60,246 bases of DNA from Candidatus Mcinerneyibacteriota bacterium (GTDB lineage Bacteria > Macinerneyibacteriota > Macinerneyibacteria > Macinerneyibacteriales > DSCS01), in contig JAFGWL010000026.1 of assembly GCA_016937175.1 (NCBI GenBank), positions 1 to 60,246 of the forward strand, read 5' to 3'. Positions 1-8,791 of the stretch are shown one piece after another. The notes below the pieces were generated by a model. The model searched no databases and was not told the origin of the DNA. It saw only the letters and a program-made list of their open reading frames with translations. Position numbers and translations under genes: made by a program. Numbering within the stretch: position 1 is the first letter of the stretch; each line of letters starts with the position of its first letter.

Positions 1-294
1 GGAGATCCCGGCCGATTCGAGGACCCGGCAGGCTCCTTCCGAGATCAGGCCGGCATAAACGTAACCGGGGCAAGCTTTGACGAGGAGAAGGGCACCGCCC
101 CGTCCCACCACAGTATCGCCGATCCAGGCGCCGGCAGTTTCATCCCTGAACTTTTCCATAAAGGAGTAAAGGGGCAGGATCCCCCTTTTGTCCGATTCAT
201 AAAGGGTCTTCCCGTCACGGATGGCTATAAAACGGCGGCCGTCACACCCGAGAAGGCCTTTCAAAAGGCTTTTCTCTTTGAAATCACCCTCCAA
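1..294 (-). CDS. DUF1893 family protein, 3' part cut by window edge
   Basis: The reading frame is open from a TTG at 294 to base 1 (98 codons) and runs off the window. The translation contains the DUF1893 hallmarks: a short N-terminal segment, an 'IAIRDGKTLYESDKRGI' strand-turn region, 'GRGGALLLVKA' and 'VYAGLISEGA'. DUF1893 proteins are small cytosolic proteins of unknown function. I chose TTG as the start because an AGGAGG Shine-Dalgarno lies 5 bases upstream of it. There is no ATG in frame before the domain. The start overlaps the end of the upstream flavoprotein gene by 11 bases, so the two are probably co-translated and share the promoter at 887-915. Family assignment is from remembered sequence patterns. 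Confidence 0.72.
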   Translation of the reverse strand, partial: MEGDFKEKSLLKGLLGCDGRRFIAIRDGKTLYESDKRGILPLYSFMEKFRDETAGAWIGDTVVGRGGALLLVKACPGYVYAGLISEGACRVLESAGIS

Positions 295-868
295 GGCCGC
301 CTCCTGTCTTTTCCAGAAGCCAGATAAAGTTCTCAGCAAGATGATCCATAGTGGCCATCCCTTCGGCATCATCCAGGACCTCCCCGATCTCGCGTCCCAC
401 CCCGAGATTCCAATAGGTCGATCCCGGGACGATTATCCCCGAGATAAGAAAAAAATGGTTGATGGTATCAAAGGCATGGATCCCCCCGCCCCTTCTGACA
501 GCGATCACTGCCGCTCCTATCTTACGGTTGAGGAACCGTCCGTTGGCGCCGCTGACACGCCCGGCCCTGTCGATAAAGGCCTTCATCTCGGCGGGGACAT
601 CAGCGTAGTAGGTGGGCGCGCCCAGGATCAGCCCGTCAGCCTCTTTCAGTTTCGGGATAAGGGCATTGAGCCCGTCATCCAGGATACACGTCTCATTCCG
701 GAGTTTTCTGCAGGTGTCGCAGGCCCGGCATCCCTTTATGTCTTTGCCTCCTATATGGATGATCTCGGTTGAGATCCCTTTCTTTTCCATATGGCCCATG
801 ACCCGGCTCATCATCAGGTAGGTATTCCCCTTTTCCCGGGGGCTGCTGTTGATCCCGACAACTTTCAT
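284..868 (-). CDS. Iron-sulfur flavoprotein / NADPH-dependent FMN reductase family
   Basis: This 194-residue flavodoxin-fold protein starts with 'KVVGINSSPREKGNT', the FMN phosphate-binding loop of the multimeric flavodoxin (WrbA/ISF) group. It continues with 'GCRACDTCRK' and a further Cys in 'NETCILDD', the compact cysteine cluster that binds a 4Fe-4S centre in archaeal-type iron-sulfur flavoproteins. 'GAPTYYADVPAEMKAFIDR' is the conserved mid-domain signature. The likely role is electron transfer or reduction of quinones or oxidised substrates in the cytosol. The ATG at 868 is preferred over an upstream in-frame start because AGGAGG lies 3 bases before it and the protein then begins at the first beta strand. 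A good promoter (887-915) lies just upstream. It overlaps the DUF1893 gene by 11 bases. Confidence 0.85.
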   Translation of the reverse strand: MKVVGINSSPREKGNTYLMMSRVMGHMEKKGISTEIIHIGGKDIKGCRACDTCRKLRNETCILDDGLNALIPKLKEADGLILGAPTYYADVPAEMKAFIDRAGRVSGANGRFLNRKIGAAVIAVRRGGGIHAFDTINHFFLISGIIVPGSTYWNLGVGREIGEVLDDAEGMATMDHLAENFIWLLEKTGGGLGG

Positions 869-886
869 ACTCCTCCTTTTTCCCTG

Positions 887-915
887 ATTATAAGGGAAAT
901 TCCGCTTTCTCTCAA
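887..915 (-). promoter_or_regulatory. Promoter for the flavoprotein gene
   Basis: On the minus strand TTGAGA (910-915) is separated by 17 bases from a perfect TATAAT (887-892), 18 bases upstream of the ATG at 868. It lies back to back with the plus-strand promoter at 937-964. Confidence 0.7.
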
Positions 916-936
916 CTTGTTTCTCCCAAGTCGCCC

Positions 937-964
937 TTGACGGAAAAAAAGATGAGCCTATACT
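937..964 (+). promoter_or_regulatory. Promoter for the TIGR03546-TIGR03545 operon
   Basis: TTGACG (937-942), 16-base spacer, TATACT (959-964). The -35 box sits on the TTG codon that could otherwise be taken as an upstream start of the following gene, which supports the ATG at 988 as the true start. Confidence 0.68.
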
Positions 965-987
965 CAAAGATGACGAAAGGAGACCTT

Positions 988-1521
988 ATGAATTTTCTCT
1001 TTAAGATACTTAAAGCGCTCAACTCCAACCAGCGCCCCGGAGAGATCGCCGCTGCTGCGAGCTTTGCTTTTCTGCTGGCTCTTATCCCCGGAGGAAATCT
1101 TCTGTGGATCTTCCTCTTCGGCCTGACCTTTTTTCTTAAAGTCAATCTGGCGGTACAGATGGGGCTTCTGATCCTCCTGAAGACCGCCGCTCCCCTGGCT
1201 GACCCCGTTCTCCATTCCCTGGGCTATTTTGTCCTGACCCTCCCTTTCCTCCAGGGTTTTTTTACGACTCTCCAAAATGCTCCTCTCCTTCCCTTTGCAA
1301 AACTGAACAACACGCTGGTAACCGGAGGGCTGGTAGCGGGCATCCTCCTCTGGGCCCCGCTTTTTTTCCTTTTCTCTTCTCTTGTCCGGCGTTACCGTGA
1401 AGGTTTTTTGCGGGCCATCAGAAACACTAAGGTCTACAAGGCCCTGTTAAAACTCCCTCTTATCACAAAACTTCAAAAGATATCCCGGGCTGTCTCAGGC
1501 CTGCCGGGCCGTATCCGCTAA
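988..1521 (+). CDS. TIGR03546 family (DUF2062-like) integral membrane protein
   Basis: A 177-residue protein with three to four hydrophobic segments (after the 'KALNSNQRPGEIA' N-terminal motif, and at 'PLADPVLHSLGYFVLT' and 'GLVAGILLWAPLFFLF'). The 'LNSN..PGEIA' start, the 'DPVLHSLG' motif and the partner gene downstream match TIGR03546, an uncharacterised inner-membrane family that is usually encoded next to TIGR03545. The ATG at 988 has an AAAGGAGA ribosome site 5 bases upstream; longer starts overlap the -35 box. The partner gene begins 6 bases after the stop. Function is unknown. Because both families are restricted to bacteria with outer membranes (family knowledge), an envelope role is a reasonable inference. 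Confidence 0.82.
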   Translation: MNFLFKILKALNSNQRPGEIAAAASFAFLLALIPGGNLLWIFLFGLTFFLKVNLAVQMGLLILLKTAAPLADPVLHSLGYFVLTLPFLQGFFTTLQNAPLLPFAKLNNTLVTGGLVAGILLWAPLFFLFSSLVRRYREGFLRAIRNTKVYKALLKLPLITKLQKISRAVSGLPGRIR

Positions 1522-1527
1522 GGAGGC

Positions 1528-3510
1528 ATGATGAAAAAGAAAATCCCCTCTCTCTGGGCATCCATAGACTCCCCCGAAGCTTTGGAGAAAAAGATCCTGC
1601 GCCATCTTCAGCTTCCCGGAGACAAGGATTTCGCCGCGGGGCTCTTCATAAGCGATGAGGAGGGCTCCTTTTCCCTGAAAAAGGAGATCTCCCCGTCTGA
1701 GCTCAAAAGGGTCATGAAACTGGATAAAACCGTCACAAGTGCACGTGGGAGTATCCGGACAGGGAAGCTCCTTCTTTTCGGCCTGATCTTCGGAGCTCTT
1801 ATCCTCTTTAACATCTTCTTTAAAGACAGGCTCATCGAACGGGTCATGGAAAACAGCCTTGAGATGGTCTTCAAAGCCAAAGTGGAGATCACAGGCCTCC
1901 GGGCTTCTCTCCTCAAAGGGTCCCTCTCTTTTAACGCCCTGGCCATCGGAGACAAGGACCATCCCATGACTAATCTGGTGGAAACAGGCCCTGTCATCAT
2001 CGACATCAAAACATGGCAGCTTCTGAGAAAAAAATTCATCCTCGAGGAGGCCTCTGTCAAGGCACTGGCGTGGGGAACACCCCGGAAGAGTTCTGCTGCC
2101 CTCCTGCCCCAGGCCCCTTCGTCTGAAACCCCCAAAGAAAAGCTCCTTGAAAAAGCTATGGACACCGAAGCGCTCACCAAAGCCCTTCTTCCTGACCTTA
2201 CAGCTCCCCGTCTTGCAGAGGAGTACAAGGCTTCACTGAAAGAAGCCAATGAAAAATGGACAGATAAGGCTTCTGAACTAAACACGGCCTGGGAATCCCT
2301 TCGGGAGGATTACAAAGCCCTGGAGTCCATGGATATTTCCGCTGTCAAAGGCGTCTCTGAAGCCAAAGAGCTTCTGGACAAAGCCTCGTCGGCTTCACAA
2401 AACCTCAAAAAAGGGCGTGAGCTTCTTCAGTCTGCCTCAGAGGAGTTCAACACCGACAAAGAGAGACTTCTCTCGATGAAATCGGATCTGGAAGCAGCGG
2501 TCAGAAACGATGCACGGCAAGTCCTGGCTCTGACCGGCAAAGGCGGGCCCACCCTCCTGTTCAACCGGGCGGCAGAAGAGATCATCCGGCAGAAGACAGG
2601 AAAATTCTCGGACCTGGCCCGCACTCTTTTCCGGAACAGAAACAAGGTCTCTTCCGCAAAGGGCGAAAAGACTCATCCCGAGCCTCCGCCCAGGCCTCTG
2701 AAAGAAAGAAAAGGGCTTGATATCCTCTTCCCTGTCACCTTTTATCCCACCATCCTGGCACGACATATAGGGATCGACATCCGGGACGGGAACCGAAAGG
2801 TCACCGGTTCCGTCAACGAACTTTCCACCCACCCCGCTCAATGGAAAAACCCCATCTCGTTCACATACAGCGACACAACGGAGGCCCGGACAGTCCGGGC
2901 ACAGGGAAAAATAGATATCCGCGATATGGCCCCGCCGGATGTACGCCTCTCTTTTCAAGGGACAGGGCTGACACTCACCCTTGACTCCCCCTCTTCCTCC
3001 CTTCCTGCCCTCAAAAAGATCCGGGCGGTATACAGGGCTGACGGCACCATCGCCCTGGCCGATGAGTCCACCCTTTCGGGGCGTTTTCTCTTTACCGTGA
3101 CGAGTCTTGACCTTCATGCCGACGAATCGTCCGACACCACTCAAAAACGGCTTTTCGATGTCCTGAAAGGCTCCACCCCTTTTACGGTGACGGTACAGGC
3201 CGTAGCAAGCCCTTCAGGAGAGACGCTCCTCTCTCTTTCCACATCCCTCGCCGATGTCCTGCGCCGGGCTGTCTCTGAAGAGGCCTCCCGTGAACTCGCC
3301 CGGGAACAGGAAAAAGTGGAACAGGAGATCAAAAAGCAGATGAGTGGCCTCCTTGGAGAAGGAGACGAAGAGATGGCTCTCTTCCAGGGGCAAGAGTCTT
3401 TTCTGGGAGAAAAAGACAAGGAGCTCCTCGCCTCCCGCGAGGCCCTGGACAGGATAACCGCAGAACTTAAGAAAAAAGCGGCCGGTTCGATCCTGCCCTT
3501 CAGCCTTTGA
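1528..3510 (+). CDS. TIGR03545 family envelope protein (AsmA-like architecture)
   Basis: 660 residues. A cytosolic N-terminal stretch of about 78 residues is followed by one membrane helix (about 80-98, 'LLLFGLIFGALILFNIFF') and a long periplasmic part. Directly after the helix comes a segment around 105-155 ('KAKVEITGLRASLLKGSLSF') whose pattern resembles the N-terminal strand of AsmA-type lipid-transport proteins. Residues about 190-390 are Ala/Lys/Glu-rich and probably coiled coil, and 395-600 look beta-rich. The C-terminus is again helical and charged. It fits TIGR03545, an uncharacterised family found with TIGR03546 in diderm bacteria. AGGAGG overlaps the stop of the preceding gene; ATG at 1528 or 1531 are both possible. 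A lipid-bridge function is my inference only. Confidence 0.8.
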   Translation: MMKKKIPSLWASIDSPEALEKKILRHLQLPGDKDFAAGLFISDEEGSFSLKKEISPSELKRVMKLDKTVTSARGSIRTGKLLLFGLIFGALILFNIFFKDRLIERVMENSLEMVFKAKVEITGLRASLLKGSLSFNALAIGDKDHPMTNLVETGPVIIDIKTWQLLRKKFILEEASVKALAWGTPRKSSAALLPQAPSSETPKEKLLEKAMDTEALTKALLPDLTAPRLAEEYKASLKEANEKWTDKASELNTAWESLREDYKALESMDISAVKGVSEAKELLDKASSASQNLKKGRELLQSASEEFNTDKERLLSMKSDLEAAVRNDARQVLALTGKGGPTLLFNRAAEEIIRQKTGKFSDLARTLFRNRNKVSSAKGEKTHPEPPPRPLKERKGLDILFPVTFYPTILARHIGIDIRDGNRKVTGSVNELSTHPAQWKNPISFTYSDTTEARTVRAQGKIDIRDMAPPDVRLSFQGTGLTLTLDSPSSSLPALKKIRAVYRADGTIALADESTLSGRFLFTVTSLDLHADESSDTTQKRLFDVLKGSTPFTVTVQAVASPSGETLLSLSTSLADVLRRAVSEEASRELAREQEKVEQEIKKQMSGLLGEGDEEMALFQGQESFLGEKDKELLASREALDRITAELKKKAAGSILPFSL

Positions 3511-3518
3511 AGAAGAGA

Positions 3519-5219
3519 TCAGGAATTCTCGTGATAGATCTCACGGTAAAGAGAGGGGCGGGACATCAGCTCTTCATGGTTCCCCGATTCAGCGATATGC
3601 CCCTCTTCGAGGAGATAGATCCTGTCGACGATGCCTGCTGTCTTGGGACGGTGAGTCACCAGGACCAGGGTCTGATGGGGGATGCCTGCGAAGAGGTCCT
3701 CCCAGAGATGCATCTCTGTCTCAGCATCCAGGGCTGATGTGATATCATCCAGGACCAAAAGCGGAGGCTGATGGTAGAGAGCCCTGGCCAGGGCCAGGCG
3801 CTGTTTCTGTCCGCCGGACAAGGTCTTTCCCTTGGGGCCTACCACTGTCTCCAGGCCTAACCCGAACTTTTCCATCTCTTTTCCCAATTGTGAGATATGG
3901 AGTGAATATTCCAGGCGCTCTTTATCAGGCTCTTCTCCCATAAGGATATTATTACGGATAGTATCTGTGAATATGACAGGCTGCTGAGAAGCATAACCAG
4001 CCAGGAGCCTGTACTCTTCCGCCTTCAAACAGGAGATATCCCGGCCGTCGACGGTCATGCTCCCTGATGTAGGCCGGATGATCCCCGCCAGGATCAGGCT
4101 CAGAAAACTTTTGCCGCTGCCGAGTTTCCCCATAAGGGCGATCTTTACACCTTTACGGATCTCAAGTGAGATCTCTTTAAGGATGTCATGTCCTTCATAA
4201 GTAAATCCCACATCATCCAGGCGGATCTGACGTTCGAAGGAAGCCTTCCCGGACCCGCCGGCTTCGGGTGAACGCATCTCCTCCAGAGCGCTGATCCGCG
4301 TGCTTGAGACGGCGGCGCTCTTCCCCCGGACGAAGAGATTCCCGATGTCAAGGACAGGATGAGTCAGGTTTTTGATCAGAGCGAGAAAGGCTACGAGTGT
4401 CCCAAGGGTTATGGATCCCTGTATCTTCATGAGGCCGCCGATCAGGAGGACGATGATGGTGCTGATGGTGTGAAGGGACATGTATATCCCGCGCAGTCCC
4501 ACATCAAGGCGGACTACTTTCAGTTCCCTGGTTTTTCTCCGGCGTACCAACTCATGGAAATATTCTGTGATCTGCTCTTCGCGGTTAAAAGATTTGACAA
4601 TCGAGATCCCGCTCATGGTAGAATGGATATAGTCATTGGTCTCAGAAATCGCCTTCTGAAGTCTGTTGAAGGCCCGATGGAATGTCTTGTCGAAAATTGC
4701 CATGAATATCGTCATGGTCATCAGGCTGATCACCGTATAGAGGGTCAAAAGCGGAGACATAAGAAGCAGCATACCCACGGTGAAGAAAAATATCAGTACA
4801 GCATCCAGGCCCCGAAAGACCCCTGAGGAGAGAAACCAGGTAAGCTTCTCGGCATCATCGGAAAGGCGGGTGACGATCTCGCCGGTGTTCATCTTCTGAA
4901 AAGTCAGGCGTCCGGTGCGAAGCAGGTTCCGGAAGGCTCTCCGCCGGATAGTCCATTGGAAACGCATATTCATCATGGCTCTGTTGGCCTGAAAGTAGCT
5001 GTAGATAATGAAACGGGCCGCACTGAGGATCACGATCCCCGAAATAAAGACCCCGATCTCCGTCACGGGCATCTTCGTCTCCAGGGCATCCACCACGAGC
5101 TTGTAGTAATAGGGGATCGCCGTCCGGAGGACAGCTGAGACCACTGTAATAAACAAAAGGAAGAAAAAGCGCCCCTTATGACGGGACCATTCCAGGATCA
5201 TCCTCTCTTTGAACGTCAT
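3519..5219 (-). CDS. ABC exporter half-transporter, degenerate Walker-B subunit
   Basis: 566 residues: six-helix exporter membrane domain (about 1-310) and a C-terminal ATPase. Walker A is 'GKLGSGKS', the signature is a canonical 'LSGGQ', and the switch His is in 'VTHRPKTAG'. Walker B reads 'LLVLDDITSALD', so the usual catalytic Glu is Asp. In heterodimeric exporters such as TM287/288 and LmrCD this Asp marks the non-catalytic ATP site (family knowledge). The partner gene ends 4 bases inside this start (ATGA overlap), so the two subunits are translationally coupled and almost certainly pair. Substrate cannot be told; such pairs export lipids, drugs or peptides. Its stop is only 8 bases from the convergent TIGR03545 stop, with no visible terminator. 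Confidence 0.93.
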   Translation of the reverse strand: MTFKERMILEWSRHKGRFFFLLFITVVSAVLRTAIPYYYKLVVDALETKMPVTEIGVFISGIVILSAARFIIYSYFQANRAMMNMRFQWTIRRRAFRNLLRTGRLTFQKMNTGEIVTRLSDDAEKLTWFLSSGVFRGLDAVLIFFFTVGMLLLMSPLLTLYTVISLMTMTIFMAIFDKTFHRAFNRLQKAISETNDYIHSTMSGISIVKSFNREEQITEYFHELVRRRKTRELKVVRLDVGLRGIYMSLHTISTIIVLLIGGLMKIQGSITLGTLVAFLALIKNLTHPVLDIGNLFVRGKSAAVSSTRISALEEMRSPEAGGSGKASFERQIRLDDVGFTYEGHDILKEISLEIRKGVKIALMGKLGSGKSFLSLILAGIIRPTSGSMTVDGRDISCLKAEEYRLLAGYASQQPVIFTDTIRNNILMGEEPDKERLEYSLHISQLGKEMEKFGLGLETVVGPKGKTLSGGQKQRLALARALYHQPPLLVLDDITSALDAETEMHLWEDLFAGIPHQTLVLVTHRPKTAGIVDRIYLLEEGHIAESGNHEELMSRPSLYREIYHENS

Positions 5220-6952
5220 GAGAACACCTCTCCCTGCTCCTCGATGAGAAGCTGATTGCGGCAGAGGCGATGGTAGACCCCCTCCTTCGCCACAAGCTCT
5301 TCATGGGTCCCCTCCTCGGCGATCTTTCCGCCGTGGATCACCAGGATACGGTCGGCGTCCATGACTGTACTCAGACGATGGGCCACCACCAGGGAAGTCT
5401 TGCCCTTCATGAGCAGGCGGATAGCCTTATCAAGCATCTTCTCCGTATGGGGGTCGATGGAAGAAGTGGCTTCATCCATGAGGATGAGGTCCGCTTTTTT
5501 CACCATGGCCCGGGCGATGGAAAGGAGCTGACGCTCCCCTACAGAGAGATTACCCCCTTCTTCATGGAGGTCCGTCTCATAGCCTTGAGGCAAACGGGAG
5601 ATAAAGCGGTCTATCCCTATCTTCTTACAGATCGAGGAGACTTCTTCTTTGGAGATGGCTTTGTCGAAAAGACGAAGGTTGTCCAGGACGGTGGCCGGGA
5701 AGAGATAGAAGTCCTGTTCGATGAGCGCGATATCCTGTCGCAGAGAGCGGATTTCAAGGTCTTTGATGTTGACTCCGTCGATGGAGATCTCCCCTCTCTC
5801 GATATCATAAAAGCGCAATAGGAGCTTGATGATGGTGCTTTTCCCCCCTCCTGTCTCTCCCACAAGAGCCCACTTCTCTCCTGCTGGGATCTCGAAGGAT
5901 ACATCCTCCAAAACCGGCTCTCCCTCTTTATAAGCAAAAGAGACATGGGAAAAGGTGACCCCCCGGGTCATAGCAGCCAGCTCCTGTCTACCGCTCCGGA
6001 TATGGACAGGAGTATTGTGAAGTTCATAGACACGGGAAAACGCAGCGAAGGAACGCTGGATCTGGGAGACCTGTTCGGAGATACCTATCAGAGGGAAAAA
6101 GAACATCCTCACATATTCGATAAACATGATCAAAGCCCCGTAGGTGAGCACCCCTTTGAGGATCATGGGAGCCCCGCTTTTTAAGATCATCGCAATGATG
6201 ATCTCCTGGAGCATGAAGAGGAAATTAAAAAAGGTGATCCACCCGAACTCGGCGTTTCTTTCGTATCTGTATTTGTCTCTGTTGTCTTTGTCAAAGCGTT
6301 CGAAAAAGAGGTCCTCTTTTCCGTAGGATTTGATGATATCCAGCCCGGTCAGGTATTCGGTGATCTTGGATGTGATCTCTGCCATAAGCCTGCGGACTTT
6401 TTTGAACATGGGATAGATGAACTTCTGCAAAAGGAAGATAAGCCCTATGACCAGGGGAAGCGGATAGATGATAAGCATGGCCATAGAGGCATTTGTCCTG
6501 AACATGATGATACCCATGAAAAGAAGCATGAAAAAACTCTGGAGGACGGTCACCAGGGCGATCACGAAGAAAAAGCGTACCTTTTCTGCATCGCCTTCTA
6601 CCCGTGTCACCAGTTTCCCCGGAGAAACCGATGTAAAATGGTGATAATCCCAGTCCAGCACTTTTTTAAAAGAATCTGTCTTAAGGCGGATGAGGATATC
6701 CTGGCCCAAAGCTTCCAAAACGACAGTCATCAGATACATGGAGGCCACATAGAGCGCAAAGATGAGGATGTAACTTACCATGGTCACGGTCAGGTTCGCC
6801 GTATCGCCGGTCTGGATCCCGTTGTCGATGACATTCATCATGAAGACAGGAAGGACAGACGTCAGATAGGAGTTCCCTACAAGCAGGAGAAATCCAAAGA
6901 TAAAACGCCATTTAAAAGGCGCAATATAGCGCATAAAAAGATATCGGACCAT
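5216..6952 (-). CDS. ABC exporter half-transporter, catalytic-site subunit with altered signature
   Basis: 578 residues: membrane domain (about 1-320) and ATPase. Walker A is 'GETGGGKST', Walker B is 'LILMDEATSSID' with the catalytic Glu, and the switch His is in 'VVAHRLSTV'. The signature is 'LSVGE' instead of LSGGQ. Combined with the partner's Asp in Walker B, the degenerate ATP site is formed by the partner's Walker motifs and this subunit's altered signature, while the other site is fully canonical. That is the expected arrangement of a heterodimeric exporter. No Shine-Dalgarno precedes the ATG, and the promoter -10 box is only about 10 bases upstream, so the transcript is probably leaderless or nearly so. 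Confidence 0.93.
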   Translation of the reverse strand: MVRYLFMRYIAPFKWRFIFGFLLLVGNSYLTSVLPVFMMNVIDNGIQTGDTANLTVTMVSYILIFALYVASMYLMTVVLEALGQDILIRLKTDSFKKVLDWDYHHFTSVSPGKLVTRVEGDAEKVRFFFVIALVTVLQSFFMLLFMGIIMFRTNASMAMLIIYPLPLVIGLIFLLQKFIYPMFKKVRRLMAEITSKITEYLTGLDIIKSYGKEDLFFERFDKDNRDKYRYERNAEFGWITFFNFLFMLQEIIIAMILKSGAPMILKGVLTYGALIMFIEYVRMFFFPLIGISEQVSQIQRSFAAFSRVYELHNTPVHIRSGRQELAAMTRGVTFSHVSFAYKEGEPVLEDVSFEIPAGEKWALVGETGGGKSTIIKLLLRFYDIERGEISIDGVNIKDLEIRSLRQDIALIEQDFYLFPATVLDNLRLFDKAISKEEVSSICKKIGIDRFISRLPQGYETDLHEEGGNLSVGERQLLSIARAMVKKADLILMDEATSSIDPHTEKMLDKAIRLLMKGKTSLVVAHRLSTVMDADRILVIHGGKIAEEGTHEELVAKEGVYHRLCRNQLLIEEQGEVFS

Positions 6953-6961
6953 AGCGGATGG

Positions 6962-6989
6962 ATATTATACGGTTTACGAAATAAGTCAA
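6962..6989 (-). promoter_or_regulatory. Promoter for the ABC exporter pair, very short leader
   Basis: Minus-strand TTGACT (6984-6989) with either TAATAT (6962-6967, 16-base spacer) or TATAAT (6964-6969, 14-base spacer). The ATG at 6952 lies 9-11 bases after the -10 box and has no ribosome site, so transcription would begin within a few bases of the start codon. Confidence 0.5.
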
Positions 6990-7001
6990 GAAAAAAGGAG
7001 A

Positions 7002-7295
7002 TTATTTCTCTTTTTTCTCCTCCTTTTCCATTTTTCCCATAAACTCCCTGATCTTTCGCTCTTCCCAGTCTTTCCCGAGGATACCGTTGAACCCGAAGAC
7101 AGACATCCCGTGTGAAAAGAGGCCGATCCCCCAGAAGAGAGTCACCCAATAGAACCAGAAGTCTCTGGGAGAAGTCGCTACATCGATGATCAGGAGGATG
7201 ACATTGACCATGAGAAACGAAAGAAGGTGTTGGTAAAACCCCTTCAGGTCATCCACGCGTTTTTTAGCCAGTTCGAACCTTTCTTCCTGCTTCAT
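7002..7295 (-). CDS. 2TM domain protein
   Basis: 97 residues: a charged amphipathic N-terminus ('FELAKKRVDDLKGFYQHL'), two membrane helices (about 24-41 and 46-66) and a Lys/Glu-rich C-terminal helix. The 'AKKRV..LK.FY.HL..F' pattern followed by a Trp/Phe-rich loop is that of the 2TM domain family, found alone or attached to histidine kinases; its function is unknown. The start has an AGGAG-like site ('aggagtccc' region on the minus strand). It lies 12 bases after pepD, so it is probably the second gene of that operon. The exporter pair downstream has its own promoter in the 49-base gap. Confidence 0.75.
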   Translation of the reverse strand: MKQEERFELAKKRVDDLKGFYQHLLSFLMVNVILLIIDVATSPRDFWFYWVTLFWGIGLFSHGMSVFGFNGILGKDWEERKIREFMGKMEKEEKKEK

Positions 7296-7307
7296 GGGAC
7301 TCCTTTC

Positions 7308-8771
7308 TTACCGTGCACTTTCCCGGGCCAGTGACTCGAGAAGTGCAACCAGATATTTTTTCAGCCTTGCCAGGCTGGCAATATTCATCTTTTCGTCGGG
7401 AGAATGAGGGTTTTCAATATCGGGACCCAGAGATATCATCTCCATGTCAGAGAATTTGCTTCCTATGATCCCGCACTCCAAACCGGCGTGGATGGACTTT
7501 ACTTGAGGGGCTTTCCCGAAGAGCTCCTGATAAAGCGCTACACACCGCTTGAGCAGGCCCGAGTCGGTGTCAGGCTCCCACGGAGGATACCCCTCCCCCG
7601 TCAGTGGCGTGGCCCCCCACTGTGTCCCCAGGGTGACGATCCTCTCTGTGAGTTCGTCCAATTTTTCCGGTGAAGAACTACGCAGGCTCAGAAGGATCTC
7701 TACACGGTCTTCCGAAGAAGAGAGGACAGCTACATTGTCCGAGGTCTCCACGAGCCCCTTCATCTCGGGATGAAGGGAAAAAACCCCGTCGGGAAGAGAT
7801 TTAAGGAGTTTAAAGAGAGCACGGGCCTTGTCATCCATGAGAAGTGTGTCTTCAGGGCCTTCGCTCTCTTCTTCCACGCGGCAGCTGATCTTCTTTTCTG
7901 CCTTCCTCCACTTATCTTCCTGCCTGCGGCAGGCCTCGCCCAAGGCTTTTATCACCCTCTCTTTTTTTGACTTCTCCACAGCAAGAAGACAACCCGCTTC
8001 ACGGGGAATAGCATTGTGTGCCGAACCTCCTGAAAGGCTCAAAAGATGGAATCCTTCTGTAAAGAGAGGTTCGATGATCTCTGCAAGTATCTTGTTGGCG
8101 TTGCCGCGTCCCTTGTCGATATCCATCCCTGAATGCCCCCCTGACAGCCCCCCTACGTTGACCGAGAGAAGAACCTCCTTCTCTTTATCCATACGCAGGG
8201 CTCTGTCTGCGGGATAGGTAAGGAGGATATCCCTTCCGCCTGCGCAGCCGATGATAAACTCTCCCTCTGTCTCAGAATCCAGGTTGATGAGCACTCTCCC
8301 GGCGAGAGAACCGGGATCCAGGGACCGGGCTCCATTGAGCCCGGTCTCTTCGTCGACGGTGAAGAGGAGTTCCAGAGGAGGCCGGACAAGAGCGGGGTCG
8401 GTAGCCACATCCATGGCCAGTGCCATGGCGATCCCGTTGTCCGCTCCCAGGGTAGTCCCGCAGCTTTTCAGCCATCCCTCCTCTTCGATGACCCGGATGG
8501 GGTCTTTCGAGAAATCGTGAAGAGAATCTGGGGTCTTTTCACAGACCATATCAAGATGTCCCTGAAGGATAACGAATGGAGCTCCTTCGGATCCGGAAGA
8601 CGCCGGAACGGAGATGATGACGTTCCCCGTTTTGTCCCGTTTGGCCTCTAAACCGTTCTGAAGAGCCCATTCCTTCATCCACCGGCCTATGGCCTCTTCT
8701 TTTTTCGAACAGCGGGGAACCGCTGATATCTCTTTGAAGTATTTTATTGTCTTTTCAATTGTCTTATCCAT
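7308..8771 (-). CDS. pepD: Aminoacyl-histidine dipeptidase (M20 family)
   Basis: 487 residues, the usual PepD length. Metal ligands and catalytic residues can be read in order: His/Asp in 'GHLDM', Asp in 'LGADNG', Glu-Glu in 'VDEETG', Asp in 'LDSETEG' and the final His in 'NPHSPDE'. The lid domain contains 'GLSGGHSGMDI' and 'GRGNANKIL'. The enzyme is a cytosolic zinc dipeptidase of broad specificity (carnosine, Xaa-His and other dipeptides) that completes peptide breakdown. The start ATG at 8771 follows a GGAGGC site. A consensus promoter lies at 8792-8819. It is followed at 12 bases by the 2TM gene. Confidence 0.94.
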   Translation of the reverse strand: MDKTIEKTIKYFKEISAVPRCSKKEEAIGRWMKEWALQNGLEAKRDKTGNVIISVPASSGSEGAPFVILQGHLDMVCEKTPDSLHDFSKDPIRVIEEEGWLKSCGTTLGADNGIAMALAMDVATDPALVRPPLELLFTVDEETGLNGARSLDPGSLAGRVLINLDSETEGEFIIGCAGGRDILLTYPADRALRMDKEKEVLLSVNVGGLSGGHSGMDIDKGRGNANKILAEIIEPLFTEGFHLLSLSGGSAHNAIPREAGCLLAVEKSKKERVIKALGEACRRQEDKWRKAEKKISCRVEEESEGPEDTLLMDDKARALFKLLKSLPDGVFSLHPEMKGLVETSDNVAVLSSSEDRVEILLSLRSSSPEKLDELTERIVTLGTQWGATPLTGEGYPPWEPDTDSGLLKRCVALYQELFGKAPQVKSIHAGLECGIIGSKFSDMEMISLGPDIENPHSPDEKMNIASLARLKKYLVALLESLARESAR

Positions 8772-8791
8772 AACGCCTCCGTTTTTCCTTC

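Noticed and set aside
937-987. Upstream TTG start of the TIGR03546 gene
   Set aside because: The TTG forms the -35 box of a good promoter, and the ATG at 988 has a proper ribosome site.
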